Both the position numbers and the translations under genes were made by a program. From contig NZ_BMYD01000004.1 of assembly GCF_014652095.1 (NCBI RefSeq), positions 1 through 64,000 of the forward strand: a stretch of 64,000 bases of DNA, read 5' to 3'. The notes below the pieces were generated by a model, which saw nothing but the letters and a program-made list of their open reading frames with translations, was not told the DNA's origin and searched no databases. Shown here in pieces: positions 16,930 to 25,977 of this stretch; positions within the stretch are counted from its first letter, which is position 1; each line of letters starts with the position of its first letter. This DNA is from Cognatilysobacter bugurensis (GTDB lineage: Bacteria > Pseudomonadota > Gammaproteobacteria > Xanthomonadales > Xanthomonadaceae).

Positions 16930-17032
16930 ACGGTCGCGCCAGGTGGGGGCCGCGTGAACCACGCGCATGCGCGCCGCGTGCAGGCACGCGGCGGCAGGAA
17001 TTTGTCTCGATGTCCCGTGCTTTACAGGCGAT

Positions 17033-18499
17033 TTACAGCTCGCCGAGCCCCTGTGCGACGCCGCCCTCGCCCATCTGCAACAGGCGCAGCGTGTTCGTCG
17101 CGCCGTGCTGGCCCATGGTCTCGCCGCTGGTGAAGATCAGGCGATCACCGACCTCGAGCAGATCCGCGTCGTACAGCTGCCGCGCGGCGCGCCGCGCCGC
17201 TTCGCGTGCACCAAGGCCGAGCGATTCGAACGGGATCGAGGTGACATCGCGCATCAGCGACATGCGCCGGCGCACGCCCGAATCGCTCGACAATGCAAAC
17301 ACCGGCGACTGCGAGCGGAACCGCGAGAGGTACCGCGGCGTACCGCCGGACTCGGTGATCGCGACGATCGCGCGCACGCCGATGTGTTCGGACAGGAACA
17401 TCGCGGCCATCGCGATCGCACGATCGGGACGGTCGAGGTTGCGCGGCGCGGCTTCGAAATCGGTGTCGTGCGCGAACGTGCGCTCGGCGCCGAGGCACAC
17501 GCGCACCATCGCCTCGACGGCCTTAACCGGGTATTTTCCAGCCGCGGTTTCCTGCGACAGCATCACCGCATCGGTGCCGTCGATGACCGAGTTCGCGACA
17601 TCGAGCACTTCGGCGCGCGTCGGCATCGGGCTGTCGACCATCGACTGCAGCATCTGCGTTGCGGTGATCACGACGCGGCCGCAGGCGGTCGCCTCGCGGA
17701 TGATCTTCTTCTGCAGGCCCGGCAGCTCCGCATCGCCGATTTCGACGCCGAGATCGCCGCGCGCGACCATCACCACGTCACTTGCCTCGATGATCTCGGT
17801 GAGGTTCTCGATCGCTTCGGCGCGTTCGATCTTCGACACGAGGAACGCATCGCTGCCCGCCTCACGTGCGACCTGGCGCGCCTCTTCCATGTCCGCGGCG
17901 TTGCGGCAGAACGACACGGCGATGAAGTCCACGCCGATCTGCGCGGCGACGCCGATGAGTTCGCGGTCGCGCTCGGTCAACGCGCCGAGCGACAGGCCCC
18001 CGCCGAGCTTGTTCACGCCCTTGCGGTTAGACAGCGCGCCGTCGTTGAGCACGGTGGTCACGATGCGCTCGCCTTCCACGCGCTCGACGCGCAGCTGCAT
18101 CATGCCGTCATCGAGCAGCAGCGTGTCGCCGGACGTCACGTCGTTGGGCAGGCCGAGGTAGCTCACGCCGACCTCGCGCTCGGTGCCTTCGGGCGCGTCG
18201 GCATTGGCAACGAGATCGAAGCGGTCGCCGGCCTTGAGCTGCACGCGGCCGTCGACGAAGCGCTCGATGCGGATCTTCGGGCCCGGCAGGTCGGCGAGGA
18301 TGCCGACTTCACGCCCCACGCGTTGGGCTGCGGCCCGCAATGCGTTCGCGCGCTCGACCTGGGCGGACGGATCGCCGTGCGAGAAGTTGAGCCGCACGCA
18401 GTCGATGCCTGCGGCGAGCAGCTGGTCGAGCACGCCCGGCGCATCGGTGGCCGGGCCGAGCGTGGCAAGGATCTTGGTGCGGCGTTGCTGGGCCTTCAT
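17033..18499 (-). CDS. pyk: Pyruvate kinase
   Basis: This 488-residue enzyme transfers phosphate from phosphoenolpyruvate to ADP. It has the N-terminal RRTKILATLGPAT, the substrate-loop RLNFSHGD, and the active-site lysine segment FLVSKIERAEAIEN. Next come the metal-binding VARGDLGVEIG, ITATQMLQSM, PTRAEVLDVANSVIDGTDAVMLS and a complete C-terminal regulatory domain. Length is normal for a bacterial pyruvate kinase. GGGAG precedes the ATG at a good distance. It starts divergently from an acetyltransferase gene. It belongs to the minus-strand glycolytic set of this region. Confidence 0.97.
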   Translation of the reverse strand: MKAQQRRTKILATLGPATDAPGVLDQLLAAGIDCVRLNFSHGDPSAQVERANALRAAAQRVGREVGILADLPGPKIRIERFVDGRVQLKAGDRFDLVANADAPEGTEREVGVSYLGLPNDVTSGDTLLLDDGMMQLRVERVEGERIVTTVLNDGALSNRKGVNKLGGGLSLGALTERDRELIGVAAQIGVDFIAVSFCRNAADMEEARQVAREAGSDAFLVSKIERAEAIENLTEIIEASDVVMVARGDLGVEIGDAELPGLQKKIIREATACGRVVITATQMLQSMVDSPMPTRAEVLDVANSVIDGTDAVMLSQETAAGKYPVKAVEAMVRVCLGAERTFAHDTDFEAAPRNLDRPDRAIAMAAMFLSEHIGVRAIVAITESGGTPRYLSRFRSQSPVFALSSDSGVRRRMSLMRDVTSIPFESLGLGAREAARRAARQLYDADLLEVGDRLIFTSGETMGQHGATNTLRLLQMGEGGVAQGLGEL

Positions 18500-18572
18500 C
18501 GGTCACTCCCATGTTCGTGCGGCACGCTAGCACAGCACAATGCGCGCTCCGATTGCATACGTTTTCCTACAC

Positions 18573-19151
18573 ATGCACGCGACCGCAAGCGACACCGCAG
18601 CAAACGAACTGCCCGTACTCAACGGTACGCGCCTCCGCCTGCGCGGCATCGAGACAGATGACTTCGATGCGTTCTACGCGCTGCACTCCGATCCGCAGGC
18701 AATGCGGTACTGGAGCTTTCCGGCGTGGACCGCGCGCGAGCAGGCACAGGCGTATTTCGAAACCGCGTGCAGCAGCCGCGACCCGGGCCGGATGCTGTGC
18801 TGGGCGATGGCCGACATCGCGGACGACGCGCTCATCGGCGCGGCCACATTGTGCGACATCGACCGCGAACAGGGCCGGGCCACGGTGGGCTATGTGCTGA
18901 GCCGTGACCGATGGGGGCGTGGCCTGGCGCGCGAGGCGGTGTCACTGATGCTGGTGCATGCATTCGACACGCTGGCACTTCGGCGCGTCGAGGCCGACAT
19001 CGACCCGCGCAACGAGGCGTCCTGCCGCCTCGTCGAACGGGTCGGCTTTCGTCGTGAGGGCTTGCTGCGTGAACGCTGGCACACCGCGGGCGAGCTGTGC
19101 GACACCGTGATGTACGGGCTGCTCGCGCGCGAGTTCGTGCGTGATGCCTGA
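18573..19151 (+). CDS. GNAT-family N-acetyltransferase (RimJ/RimL-like)
   Basis: This 192-residue acetyl-CoA-dependent acetyltransferase has the first strand LNGTRLRLRGIETDDFDAFY, the acetyl-CoA loop GYVLSRDRWGRGLAREAV, the conserved Asn in DPRNEASCRLVERVGF, and a C-terminal EGLLRERW strand. All are usual for the RimJ/RimL group acting on protein N-termini or small amines. The substrate is unknown. An in-frame ATG at 18540 would add 11 residues and leave only 40 bases for promoters of this gene and divergent pyk, so 18573 is preferred with moderate confidence. Confidence 0.87.
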   Translation: MHATASDTAANELPVLNGTRLRLRGIETDDFDAFYALHSDPQAMRYWSFPAWTAREQAQAYFETACSSRDPGRMLCWAMADIADDALIGAATLCDIDREQGRATVGYVLSRDRWGRGLAREAVSLMLVHAFDTLALRRVEADIDPRNEASCRLVERVGFRREGLLRERWHTAGELCDTVMYGLLAREFVRDA

Positions 19152-19215
19152 GTGGCGCTAACGCGGCTTCGCGGCCTTCACGGCACGCGAGATACGCGCG
19201 CCGTGAAGCTCAGCG

Positions 19216-19923
19216 TCAGCGCTCGAACGCCGACACGAGATTGGCGGGCGCCGTGACCAGACGCGACGCGCCCGCCGCCTGCAGCTCGTCCGCATCACCG
19301 AAGCCCCACAACACGCCAACGCCGGGCATCGAATGGTGCACGGCGCCCTGCATGTCCATGCGGCGGTCGCCGATCATCACGCACGACGATGCGTCGATGC
19401 CGCGCCGCTGCAGCGCTTCCGCGATGAGCTCGGGCTTGTGGCTGAGGCGGCCGTCGATCGTCGCGCCGATCACGTCCTCGAAGCACGCACCGAACGGCAG
19501 ATGCTCGACGATGCGCCGCGCATGCGGCTCGTTTTTCGCGGTGACGACCATGAGCCGATGCCCGGCCGCATGCAGCGCCTGCACCGCATCGCCGATGCCT
19601 GCGTAGATCGTGTGCTCGGTCCAGCCGACGACGTCGTAGCGCTCGCGGTAGAGCTCGACCGCGCGTTCGACGCGCGCCGCATCGTGGAGCCGCGGCGCAA
19701 AACTGTCGCGCAGCGGCGGGCCGATCCAACTGCGCAACGTGGCCTCGTCGGGAATCGGCTCGCCGAGCTGCTCGAACGCATGCACCGCGCAGCGTGTGAT
19801 GCCAAGCGCGGAGTCGATCAGCGTGCCGTCGAGGTCGAACAGCAGCACCGCCGCGCGGATCGGCGCGGCAGTGCGGTCGACGTCTGCACCGCTGCCCTGC
19901 GGGGCGGCGCCGGCGTGGCTCAC
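19216..19923 (-). CDS. HAD-family hydrolase, phosphoglycolate phosphatase-like
   Basis: This 235-residue HAD hydrolase has all four motifs: nucleophile Asp30 and acid Asp32 in [10 protein letters not shown], the Thr in VVTAKN, Lys in SHKPELI, and the acidic MIGDRRMDM. The helical cap between motifs I and II is of the Gph/PGMB subclass. The start is GTG at 19923, whose last two bases are shared with the pgk stop (GTGA), so translation is probably coupled to pgk. About 20 extra residues precede motif I. A phosphatase coupled to phosphoglycerate kinase suggests metabolite repair or 2-phosphoglycolate removal, but that is inference. Confidence 0.88.
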   Translation of the reverse strand: MSHAGAAPQGSGADVDRTAAPIRAAVLLFDLDGTLIDSALGITRCAVHAFEQLGEPIPDEATLRSWIGPPLRDSFAPRLHDAARVERAVELYRERYDVVGWTEHTIYAGIGDAVQALHAAGHRLMVVTAKNEPHARRIVEHLPFGACFEDVIGATIDGRLSHKPELIAEALQRRGIDASSCVMIGDRRMDMQGAVHHSMPGVGVLWGFGDADELQAAGASRLVTAPANLVSAFER

Positions 19924-21110
19924 TGGCCGCGCTGCGCGAGCATCGCGACGGCGGGCAGCGTCTTGCCTTCGAGGAACTCGAGGAACGCGCCGCCGCCGGT
20001 CGAGATGTAGGACACCTGCTGCTCGATGCCGTACTTGTCGACGGCCGCGAGCGTGTCGCCGCCGCCGGCGATCGAGAACGCGCGGCTCTCGGCGATCGCG
20101 CGCGCGAGCGCCTCGGTGCCCTTGCCGAACGCATCGAACTCGAACACGCCGACCGGCCCGTTCCACACCACCGTGCCCGCGTCGCGGATCAGCTGCGCGT
20201 ACTGCGCGGCGGTCTGCGGGCCGATGTCGAGGATCATGTCGTCGGCGCCGACCTGATCGACCGGCTTCACCGTCGCCGGCGCATCGGCCTTGAACTCGGG
20301 CGCGACGACGACGTCGACCGGCACCGGGATATCGGCGCCGCGCGCCTTCGCGTCGGCCATGATCTGCTTCGCGGTGTCGAGCAGATCGCGCTCGACGAGG
20401 GACTTGCCGACGTCGTGCCCCATCGCGGCGATGAACGTGTTTGCGATGCCGCCGCCGACGATGAGCTGGTCGACCTTGCTGACGAGCGAGGACAGCAGCT
20501 CGAGCTTCGTCGACACCTTGCTGCCGGCGACGATCGCGAGCAGCGGGCGCGCCGGGGTTTCGAGGGCCCTCGCGAGCGCGTCGAGCTCGGCCATCAGCAG
20601 CGGGCCGCCGCAGGCGATCTTCGCGTGCTTCGCGACGCCGTGCGTCGAGGCCTGCGCGCGGTGCGCGGTGCCGAACGCGTCCATGACGAACACGTCGCAC
20701 AGGTCCGCATAGGCCTTCGCGAGCGTGTCGTCGTCCTTGCCCTCGCCGACGTTCATGCGGCAGTTCTCGAGCAGCGCGATCTCGCCCGGCTTTACTTCGA
20801 CGCCGCCGACCCAGTCGCGCACGAGCGGCACGTCGACGCCGAGCAGTTCGGACAGGCGCTTGGCCACCGGCTCGAGGGAATCCTCGGCGCTGAACACGCC
20901 CTCCTTCGGGCGGCCCAGGTGCGACATCACCATGACCGCCGCGCCCTTTTCGAGCGCGAGCCGCAACGTCGGCAGCGCGGCCTGGATGCGCTGTTCGGAC
21001 GTGATGCGGGCATCGCCGGCCTCGCTGCGATCGATGGGCACGTTGAGATCCTCGCGGATCAGCACGCGCTTTCCGGCGAGGTCGAGGTCGGTCATGCGGA
21101 CGATGGTCAT
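19920..21110 (-). CDS. pgk: Phosphoglycerate kinase
   Basis: This 396-residue glycolytic enzyme interconverts 1,3-bisphosphoglycerate/ADP and 3-phosphoglycerate/ATP. Visible marks are [25 protein letters not shown], the hinge region with [18 protein letters not shown] and the nucleotide loop [12 protein letters not shown]. The start MTIVRMTDL at 21110 has AGGAG six bases upstream; a second ATG 15 bases in is a less likely start. A terminator-like hairpin sits only about 18 bases upstream (21128-21149). The stop overlaps the start of a HAD phosphatase gene. Confidence 0.97.
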   Translation of the reverse strand: MTIVRMTDLDLAGKRVLIREDLNVPIDRSEAGDARITSEQRIQAALPTLRLALEKGAAVMVMSHLGRPKEGVFSAEDSLEPVAKRLSELLGVDVPLVRDWVGGVEVKPGEIALLENCRMNVGEGKDDDTLAKAYADLCDVFVMDAFGTAHRAQASTHGVAKHAKIACGGPLLMAELDALARALETPARPLLAIVAGSKVSTKLELLSSLVSKVDQLIVGGGIANTFIAAMGHDVGKSLVERDLLDTAKQIMADAKARGADIPVPVDVVVAPEFKADAPATVKPVDQVGADDMILDIGPQTAAQYAQLIRDAGTVVWNGPVGVFEFDAFGKGTEALARAIAESRAFSIAGGGDTLAAVDKYGIEQQVSYISTGGGAFLEFLEGKTLPAVAMLAQRGQ

Positions 21111-21127
21111 GGAGTCTCCTGGAAGAG

Positions 21128-21149
21128 AAAAACGCGCGGGCAGCGCGCG
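21128..21149 (-). terminator. Terminator-like hairpin immediately upstream of pgk
   Basis: On the minus strand a CGCGCG/CGCGCG stem with a 5-base loop is followed by TTTTT. It lies between the DUF3999 gene and pgk, ending about 18 bases before the pgk ATG. It may end the DUF2339-DUF3999 transcript. Any pgk promoter further upstream would have to read through it. Confidence 0.6.
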
Positions 21150-21232
21150 AAGCCGGCCATTGTCACGGTGGCCGGACGTGAAGAAAACCTCGCCACAGGA
21201 ACGCAAGGCGGCCCGCGTGCAGGCCGCGCCGG

Positions 21233-22588
21233 TCAGGGCTTGGGCGGCGGCGTGCGCAGTACGGAGACGGCCAGGGCGATCACGAGCAGCGCCCCGGCGA
21301 TCAACGCGGCCCACAGCAACCACGTTGTCCAGTCGCGCTCGGGCTCGAGGGCGTTCTGGCCTGCGCGGACGGACGGCGCGCCGAGCGTCGCGGCAGGCGG
21401 CGACCACTCGGCACCGTGCCGCTCGCGCAGTGCCGCAAGAACGGGCGCCACTGGCGCGTCGGCGCGGCGCGTGCGCGCGCTGCCCGCGACGAGCGCGTAC
21501 GGCCCGCTGCCCTGCGCGAGAAACACCAGGGTCTCTGGCGCGTAGCCGAGGCGCAGTGCCGGCGCCTGCGCCACCTGGCGATCGGCCGTGAGCCGCCAGT
21601 GGCGGTCGCGCACGGTTGCGTCGAGCACACGCGGCGGGGAATGGCTGCGTTCGCCTGCGTCGTCGAGTTGGAAGGCCAGCCAAGGCGCTGCGCGCGTCCG
21701 CCACGGTGCATCGCCGGACTCTCGGCTCTCCAGATGCCAGCGCACGGCAGTGTTGGCGTCCATCGCTACGGCGGCCCAGCGGATCGGGTAGCGGCCGTCG
21801 AGTTCGAACTCGAACTGTGAGCCCGCACCTTCCACGCGACGGACGGCGCCAGGCGCAAGCGCCCGCCACTGCGCATCGGGTGCCGCGCGCGCAACCGGGA
21901 TCACCGCATGCACTGCCGTGATCGGGACGATGCGGTCCGCATGCTCCGGTGTGAGCCGCAGGTAGCGCCACGACGAGGGCGACTGCAGCGCGATGCGCCG
22001 CTGCAGCAGGCGCTCGGCGTCGCGCTGCAGGTCGACGAGGCGACCCTGCGCCGGCACCGGGTGCCATGTGTCGAGATCGTCGCTGCCCTCGACGCGGTAG
22101 CCGACGTCGAGCGCGCCACTCGACTGCCACTGCAGGTCGAGCGCAGTGACGGGACCGCGCGCGGTGCGCGCGTCGACGAGCAGCGCGGTGCGCGGCGCTT
22201 CGCCGGAACCGGCGGCGACGCTGCGGGCTTCGATCTCCTGCAGCGCGCCGTCCGGCCCTGCCCGGCCGATCACGGCCCAGTCGCGCGCGCCGGCACCGTC
22301 GGGCGACGGCAAACGGAACCACGGCAGCGGAACGAGACGTGGCGCGCGCCGGGCGGGACGCGCGGGCGCGAGCACGGCGGCCGGCACCGCCGCGCCGTCG
22401 CGGTCGAGCACGTCGAGGTCACCCAGATCAGCGCGCTGCACGGTCCGGTACACGTCCGCTTCAAGCACGATGCGATGCGCGGCCGCGTCCGGGCGCGCCA
22501 GCTGCACCGGCCACTGCAGGCGATAGTCCGCGGCTCCGGCCAACGCGACCAGCGGCGCGAGCACCAACCCAAACGCGAGCCGCCTCAC
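21233..22588 (-). CDS. DUF3999 family exported membrane-anchored protein
   Basis: This 451-residue protein has an N-terminal signal sequence ([18 protein letters not shown], cleavage likely before ADYRLQWP). A long periplasmic beta-rich region follows with repeated tryptophan-containing segments. A single C-terminal transmembrane helix ([18 protein letters not shown]) ends with a short basic tail. The start is GTG at 22588, overlapping the DUF2339 stop as GTGA. The pairing of a DUF2339 polytopic protein with a DUF3999 protein is recurrent in proteobacteria, but no function is established that I know of. The topology suggests a periplasmic partner for the membrane protein. Confidence 0.82.
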   Translation of the reverse strand: MRRLAFGLVLAPLVALAGAADYRLQWPVQLARPDAAAHRIVLEADVYRTVQRADLGDLDVLDRDGAAVPAAVLAPARPARRAPRLVPLPWFRLPSPDGAGARDWAVIGRAGPDGALQEIEARSVAAGSGEAPRTALLVDARTARGPVTALDLQWQSSGALDVGYRVEGSDDLDTWHPVPAQGRLVDLQRDAERLLQRRIALQSPSSWRYLRLTPEHADRIVPITAVHAVIPVARAAPDAQWRALAPGAVRRVEGAGSQFEFELDGRYPIRWAAVAMDANTAVRWHLESRESGDAPWRTRAAPWLAFQLDDAGERSHSPPRVLDATVRDRHWRLTADRQVAQAPALRLGYAPETLVFLAQGSGPYALVAGSARTRRADAPVAPVLAALRERHGAEWSPPAATLGAPSVRAGQNALEPERDWTTWLLWAALIAGALLVIALAVSVLRTPPPKP

Positions 22589-25338
22589 GCGGGGGCGCCT
22601 TGCAGCGACGCGGACTCGCGGCGCGGCGGCGCCGGCGCGAAATAACCGACGGCCGTGCACAGCAGTCCGTACGCAATGAACGAGCCGATGCCGAGCAGGT
22701 TGCCGAGGTGGGTCCGGTCGACGAGCACGAGCTTCGCGAGCACCACCGCCATGAGCACGGCGCCCGCAAGCCACAGTCTCCGCTCCCCGCGGCGCGCACC
22801 TCCGACCCATGCGAGCACGCCGAGCAGGCTCCACACCACGGTGAGGCTCGTCTGCACGAGGCCGGAGCCGAACATGGCGCTCCCCCACGGCACGCCACCC
22901 CAGTGGTGCGTCGCGCGCAGCACGATGACGCTGAGCAGCGCGAACCCGGCAAGGCCCAGCAGCTCCGCACGACGCTCGCGCCACGGGCCCGGCAGTGCGT
23001 CGCCGCGCAGGGCGGCCACGACGATCGCGAGCGCCGCCAGTTGCGCGAGGTCGAGCGGGTTGAGCACGGCGATCCACGGCAACGGCGCACTGTCGCCGGA
23101 GAGCCGCAGCGCATGGAGCCAGCCGATCGCGAGCACCGCGAGCAGCCCCCTGAGCAGCGGGGCGCGCCACGCGTCGAAATGACGCGCGAGCGGGAATGCG
23201 ACGATCGCGGGCCGCCACAGCACCAGCGTCGCCGCAACAAGCCACGGCAGGCCGACCAGGGCCCACGCCCACCCGTCGCCGATCCGGGGCGTGGACGCGA
23301 CATGCGCGAGCGACAGGGTCGCCGCGAGCGCCCAGGCGACCGTCCAGGCCGAGTGCGCGGCCGCGACCGCGGGCAGCGAGCCGGACGCGCCGCGGTCGAC
23401 CGCGATGCCGAGCGACTGCAGGGCCCGCAGCGAGAGCGCGGCGAACAGCGCCCACGCGAGCGGCCCATAACCGCGGAGCGGATGCACGTGCGCGCCCGTC
23501 TGCGCGACCGCGAGCAGCACCGCCGCCACGAGGCCGCCGGCGACGGTCCACGCCAGCGCGCGCGCCGGCGCGCGCCGGTGCCACTCGCCCGCGAGCGCGG
23601 CCGTGACGGCCGCCAGGGCGAGCAGTGCATCGGGACGCGCCTCGGACACGACGAAACGCGAGATTTCGCCGACCGCGCCGCCGATCCACCACGCGAGACC
23701 CCAGAGGTAGTACGGCAGTGCACGCGGGCCGACATCGGCGCGGCGGTAGCTCCATGCCGACGCGAAGCCGGCGATCGCGATCAGCAGCGCGCCGATGAAC
23801 GCGGGGTTCGCGACGGGCACGGCGCCGCGCGCATCCGCGACCGCAAACGCGACAGCCGCGGCCGCCTGCAGCAACAGGCCCGACACCTGGGGCAACCGGC
23901 GCTGCTGGCGCAGGCCCAGCCAGACGAGCGCCGCGCCTTCGAGCGCGAAGATGCTGGCGGTCGCATGCGCCGACAGCGCGAGCGGCACGGCGAGCGTCGC
24001 AAAACCCACCGCGAGCACGGCGTACGGCGCAGCCAGGGCGGACAGGTGACCACGGCGTTGCAGCAGTGCGGCGAGCCCGGCATAGAGCGCACCGAGGCCG
24101 AGCGCGCACGCGGCGAGCGGCATGCGCGCGCCGTCGAGCAGGCCGGCCTCCAACGAGAACGCGACCAGCGGCGTGCCGAACACGAGGCCGCCGTCGACCA
24201 GATCGCGGCGGCCCGGCGCGCGGCGTCGCGCGTACAGGATCGGAACGAGCAGGTAGAACACGAAGAACACGGCGAGGAACGGCTGGGTCGTCACGAATTG
24301 CTCGGGTCGGTACTGCAGAACGCCCCAGACCGTGCCGATGCCGAACGTGAAGGCGAATCCGAGCACGTTGAGCACGCGCCACGCACGACGCCACGCGATC
24401 GCGAGGATCCCCGCATTGAGCACGAGGTAATAGCCGAACAGCGCGACATGGTTGCCCTGCCCGGTCGACAGCCAGATCGGCGCGAGAAAGCCCGCGAGCA
24501 CACCGAAGACCGCGAGCGCGATCGCGTCCTGCCTGACGGCCAGCACGCCCAGCCCCGCGACGAGCACCACGCTGAGCCCGAAGGCGACGCCCGCCGGTAT
24601 CAGTGCGTAGAGCTTGAACGCCGCGAAGACGACCATGAGCAGCACGCCGATCGCACCGCCCTGCACTGCGAGCCCGAAGCCCCGGCGCTTGTGCCGCTCC
24701 CGCCAGCCGAACGCGAGCGCCGCGCTCGCCGCAAACGCGATGCCCGCGAGGCGCAACTGGATCGGCGTGTCGAGCCAGCCTTGGTCGGACGCGTGCTTGA
24801 GCAGCGCGGCCACGCCTGCGAACAGCACGAGGACGCCCACCTTGACCGGCACGTTGCCTTCGGTGAGCCAGCGCCGCACCGCGCGTGCGGCGAGTTCCAG
24901 CGGGTTCGGGCGGCGTGGCGATGGGGGTTGGGTCGACCCCGGCGCGGGCGGCGCGGCGGGAGCCGGCCCGCGCGGCATCGGGGGCGGCGACAGCGGGGGC
25001 GCACCTTCCGGCCGCGCCGTCGCCTCCGGTGCGGATTGCTCCGGCGCGAGACTGCGCGCCGCGAACACGGTGTCGGCGATGTGGTCGGGGTCGGGCGCGG
25101 CGGCGCCGGCAGGCGGCACTTGCACCGTCGCCTGCGGAACCGGCGTCGGCGCCGCGGCGCGCGCTCCGGCCGTTCCGCGCTCGACGCCCGCCGTCGCCGA
25201 CTGTGATTGCAGCCGCTCCACCTGCGATTCGAGCGTCGACACGCGCGCACGCAACGTCGAGATCATCGACAGCGCCACGACGACCGCCACCGGCACCGCG
25301 AGCATCAGCAACGCGGCCAGCAAGATGAGACCTTCCAT
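22585..25338 (-). CDS. DUF2339 family large polytopic membrane protein
   Basis: This 917-residue protein starts with a membrane helix (GLILLAALLMLAVPVAVVVA) and a short coiled coil (LRARVSTLESQVERLQ). About 90 residues rich in Pro and Ala follow. The rest is a very long array of hydrophobic helices, probably more than twenty, with short loops. The segment NVPVKVGVLVLFAGVAALLKH is typical of DUF2339. GGGGAAG precedes the ATG. It is the first gene of a two-gene operon with DUF3999. The function is unknown. Its helix-rich, loop-poor build suggests a transporter or envelope scaffold, without further evidence. Confidence 0.85.
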   Translation of the reverse strand: MEGLILLAALLMLAVPVAVVVALSMISTLRARVSTLESQVERLQSQSATAGVERGTAGARAAAPTPVPQATVQVPPAGAAAPDPDHIADTVFAARSLAPEQSAPEATARPEGAPPLSPPPMPRGPAPAAPPAPGSTQPPSPRRPNPLELAARAVRRWLTEGNVPVKVGVLVLFAGVAALLKHASDQGWLDTPIQLRLAGIAFAASAALAFGWRERHKRRGFGLAVQGGAIGVLLMVVFAAFKLYALIPAGVAFGLSVVLVAGLGVLAVRQDAIALAVFGVLAGFLAPIWLSTGQGNHVALFGYYLVLNAGILAIAWRRAWRVLNVLGFAFTFGIGTVWGVLQYRPEQFVTTQPFLAVFFVFYLLVPILYARRRAPGRRDLVDGGLVFGTPLVAFSLEAGLLDGARMPLAACALGLGALYAGLAALLQRRGHLSALAAPYAVLAVGFATLAVPLALSAHATASIFALEGAALVWLGLRQQRRLPQVSGLLLQAAAAVAFAVADARGAVPVANPAFIGALLIAIAGFASAWSYRRADVGPRALPYYLWGLAWWIGGAVGEISRFVVSEARPDALLALAAVTAALAGEWHRRAPARALAWTVAGGLVAAVLLAVAQTGAHVHPLRGYGPLAWALFAALSLRALQSLGIAVDRGASGSLPAVAAAHSAWTVAWALAATLSLAHVASTPRIGDGWAWALVGLPWLVAATLVLWRPAIVAFPLARHFDAWRAPLLRGLLAVLAIGWLHALRLSGDSAPLPWIAVLNPLDLAQLAALAIVVAALRGDALPGPWRERRAELLGLAGFALLSVIVLRATHHWGGVPWGSAMFGSGLVQTSLTVVWSLLGVLAWVGGARRGERRLWLAGAVLMAVVLAKLVLVDRTHLGNLLGIGSFIAYGLLCTAVGYFAPAPPRRESASLQGAPA

Positions 25339-25503
25339 TGTCTTCCCCGTTCCTGCTCCCCGCAGGCGCGCAGCGTAACCCGTGCCGGCGTCGCAAGCGC
25401 CGGTCCTCGCCCGCCCAGGGCGACCCGCATTGCGGTCCGGCGGGTGCCGCGCAAGCCAGGCCTCGGCGTCCGCACAACGAACGGGCAATCCCCACATATG
25501 GCG

Positions 25504-25532
25504 TTGACGGGCCCCGCAACCCACCGTATGTT
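25504..25532 (+). promoter_or_regulatory. Sigma-70 promoter of the nrdAB leader
   Basis: TTGACG at 25504-25509 and TATGTT at 25527-25532 are separated by exactly 17 bases. A start near 25539 would put the cobalamin riboswitch at the 5' end of the transcript. Confidence 0.75.
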
Positions 25533-25540
25533 GTGCCCGT

Positions 25541-25730
25541 CGGTGCCGGCCGCGAGGCCGGCTTAAAAGGGAAGTCCGGTGCGGATCGACGATCCAAAGC
25601 CGGCGCTGCCCCGCAGCGGTATGGGAAACGAAAGCGGTCATGGCACTGGGCAGCGATGTCTGGGAAGCGACCGCCGGTAGGTCAGGCGAACCCCTCGCCC
25701 ACGTCCCGAGCCCGAAGACCTGCCGACAGC
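25541..25730 (+). ncRNA. Cobalamin (B12) riboswitch
   Basis: The conserved aptamer blocks occur in order. A P2/P3-type hairpin (25544-25562) is followed by AAAAGGGAAGTCCGGTG (25565-25581), then the GCTGCCCCGCAGCGGTA core (25605-25621). Variable arms lead to the B12 box GAGCCCGAAGACCTGCC (25708-25724). It lies in the leader of nrdA, not of a B12 synthesis or uptake gene. Adenosylcobalamin or hydroxocobalamin binding should lower expression of the B12-independent reductase. Edges are approximate. Confidence 0.93.
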
Positions 25731-25977
25731 CGCGCGAAGCACACCGCGCGGTGACCGGCCTGCGTGTCCTCGGGGGAGGACGGCCGGTGTCGCACGCGGC
25801 GCTCCGGCGTCGTGCAGGCCGCGCTGCGCGCGGTCGCGGCACCCGCGTTTCCTCCAGACACAGCGCCCGCGGGGGCGTGGCCGTGCGACGGGCGCGTTGC
25901 GCCTGCGCATGCGCGCCTCCGTGCGCCGGCTCTCGAGGGAGGGCCGGCGACCCGTGCGTCCTGCACTGGAGTTCGCC
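25731..25977 (+). promoter_or_regulatory. Probable expression platform in the nrdA leader
   Basis: No gene is supported here. A hairpin at about 25730-25751 (CCGCGCG/CGCGCGG) is followed by a longer one at 25755-25787, with two stem blocks (CCGGCC/GGCCGG and GTCCTC/GAGGAC) and a GGGG loop. Neither has a U-tract, which argues for translational control. CTCCAG at 25852-25857 is complementary to CTGGAG at 25966-25971, which contains the nrdA ribosome site, so it could mask that site. The switching mechanism is inference. Confidence 0.45.

Noticed and set aside
19216..20700. Long frame that would extend the HAD phosphatase upstream through pgk
   Set aside because: The upstream part is an out-of-frame reading of pgk; the GTG at 19923 gives a normal HAD length and a coupled start.
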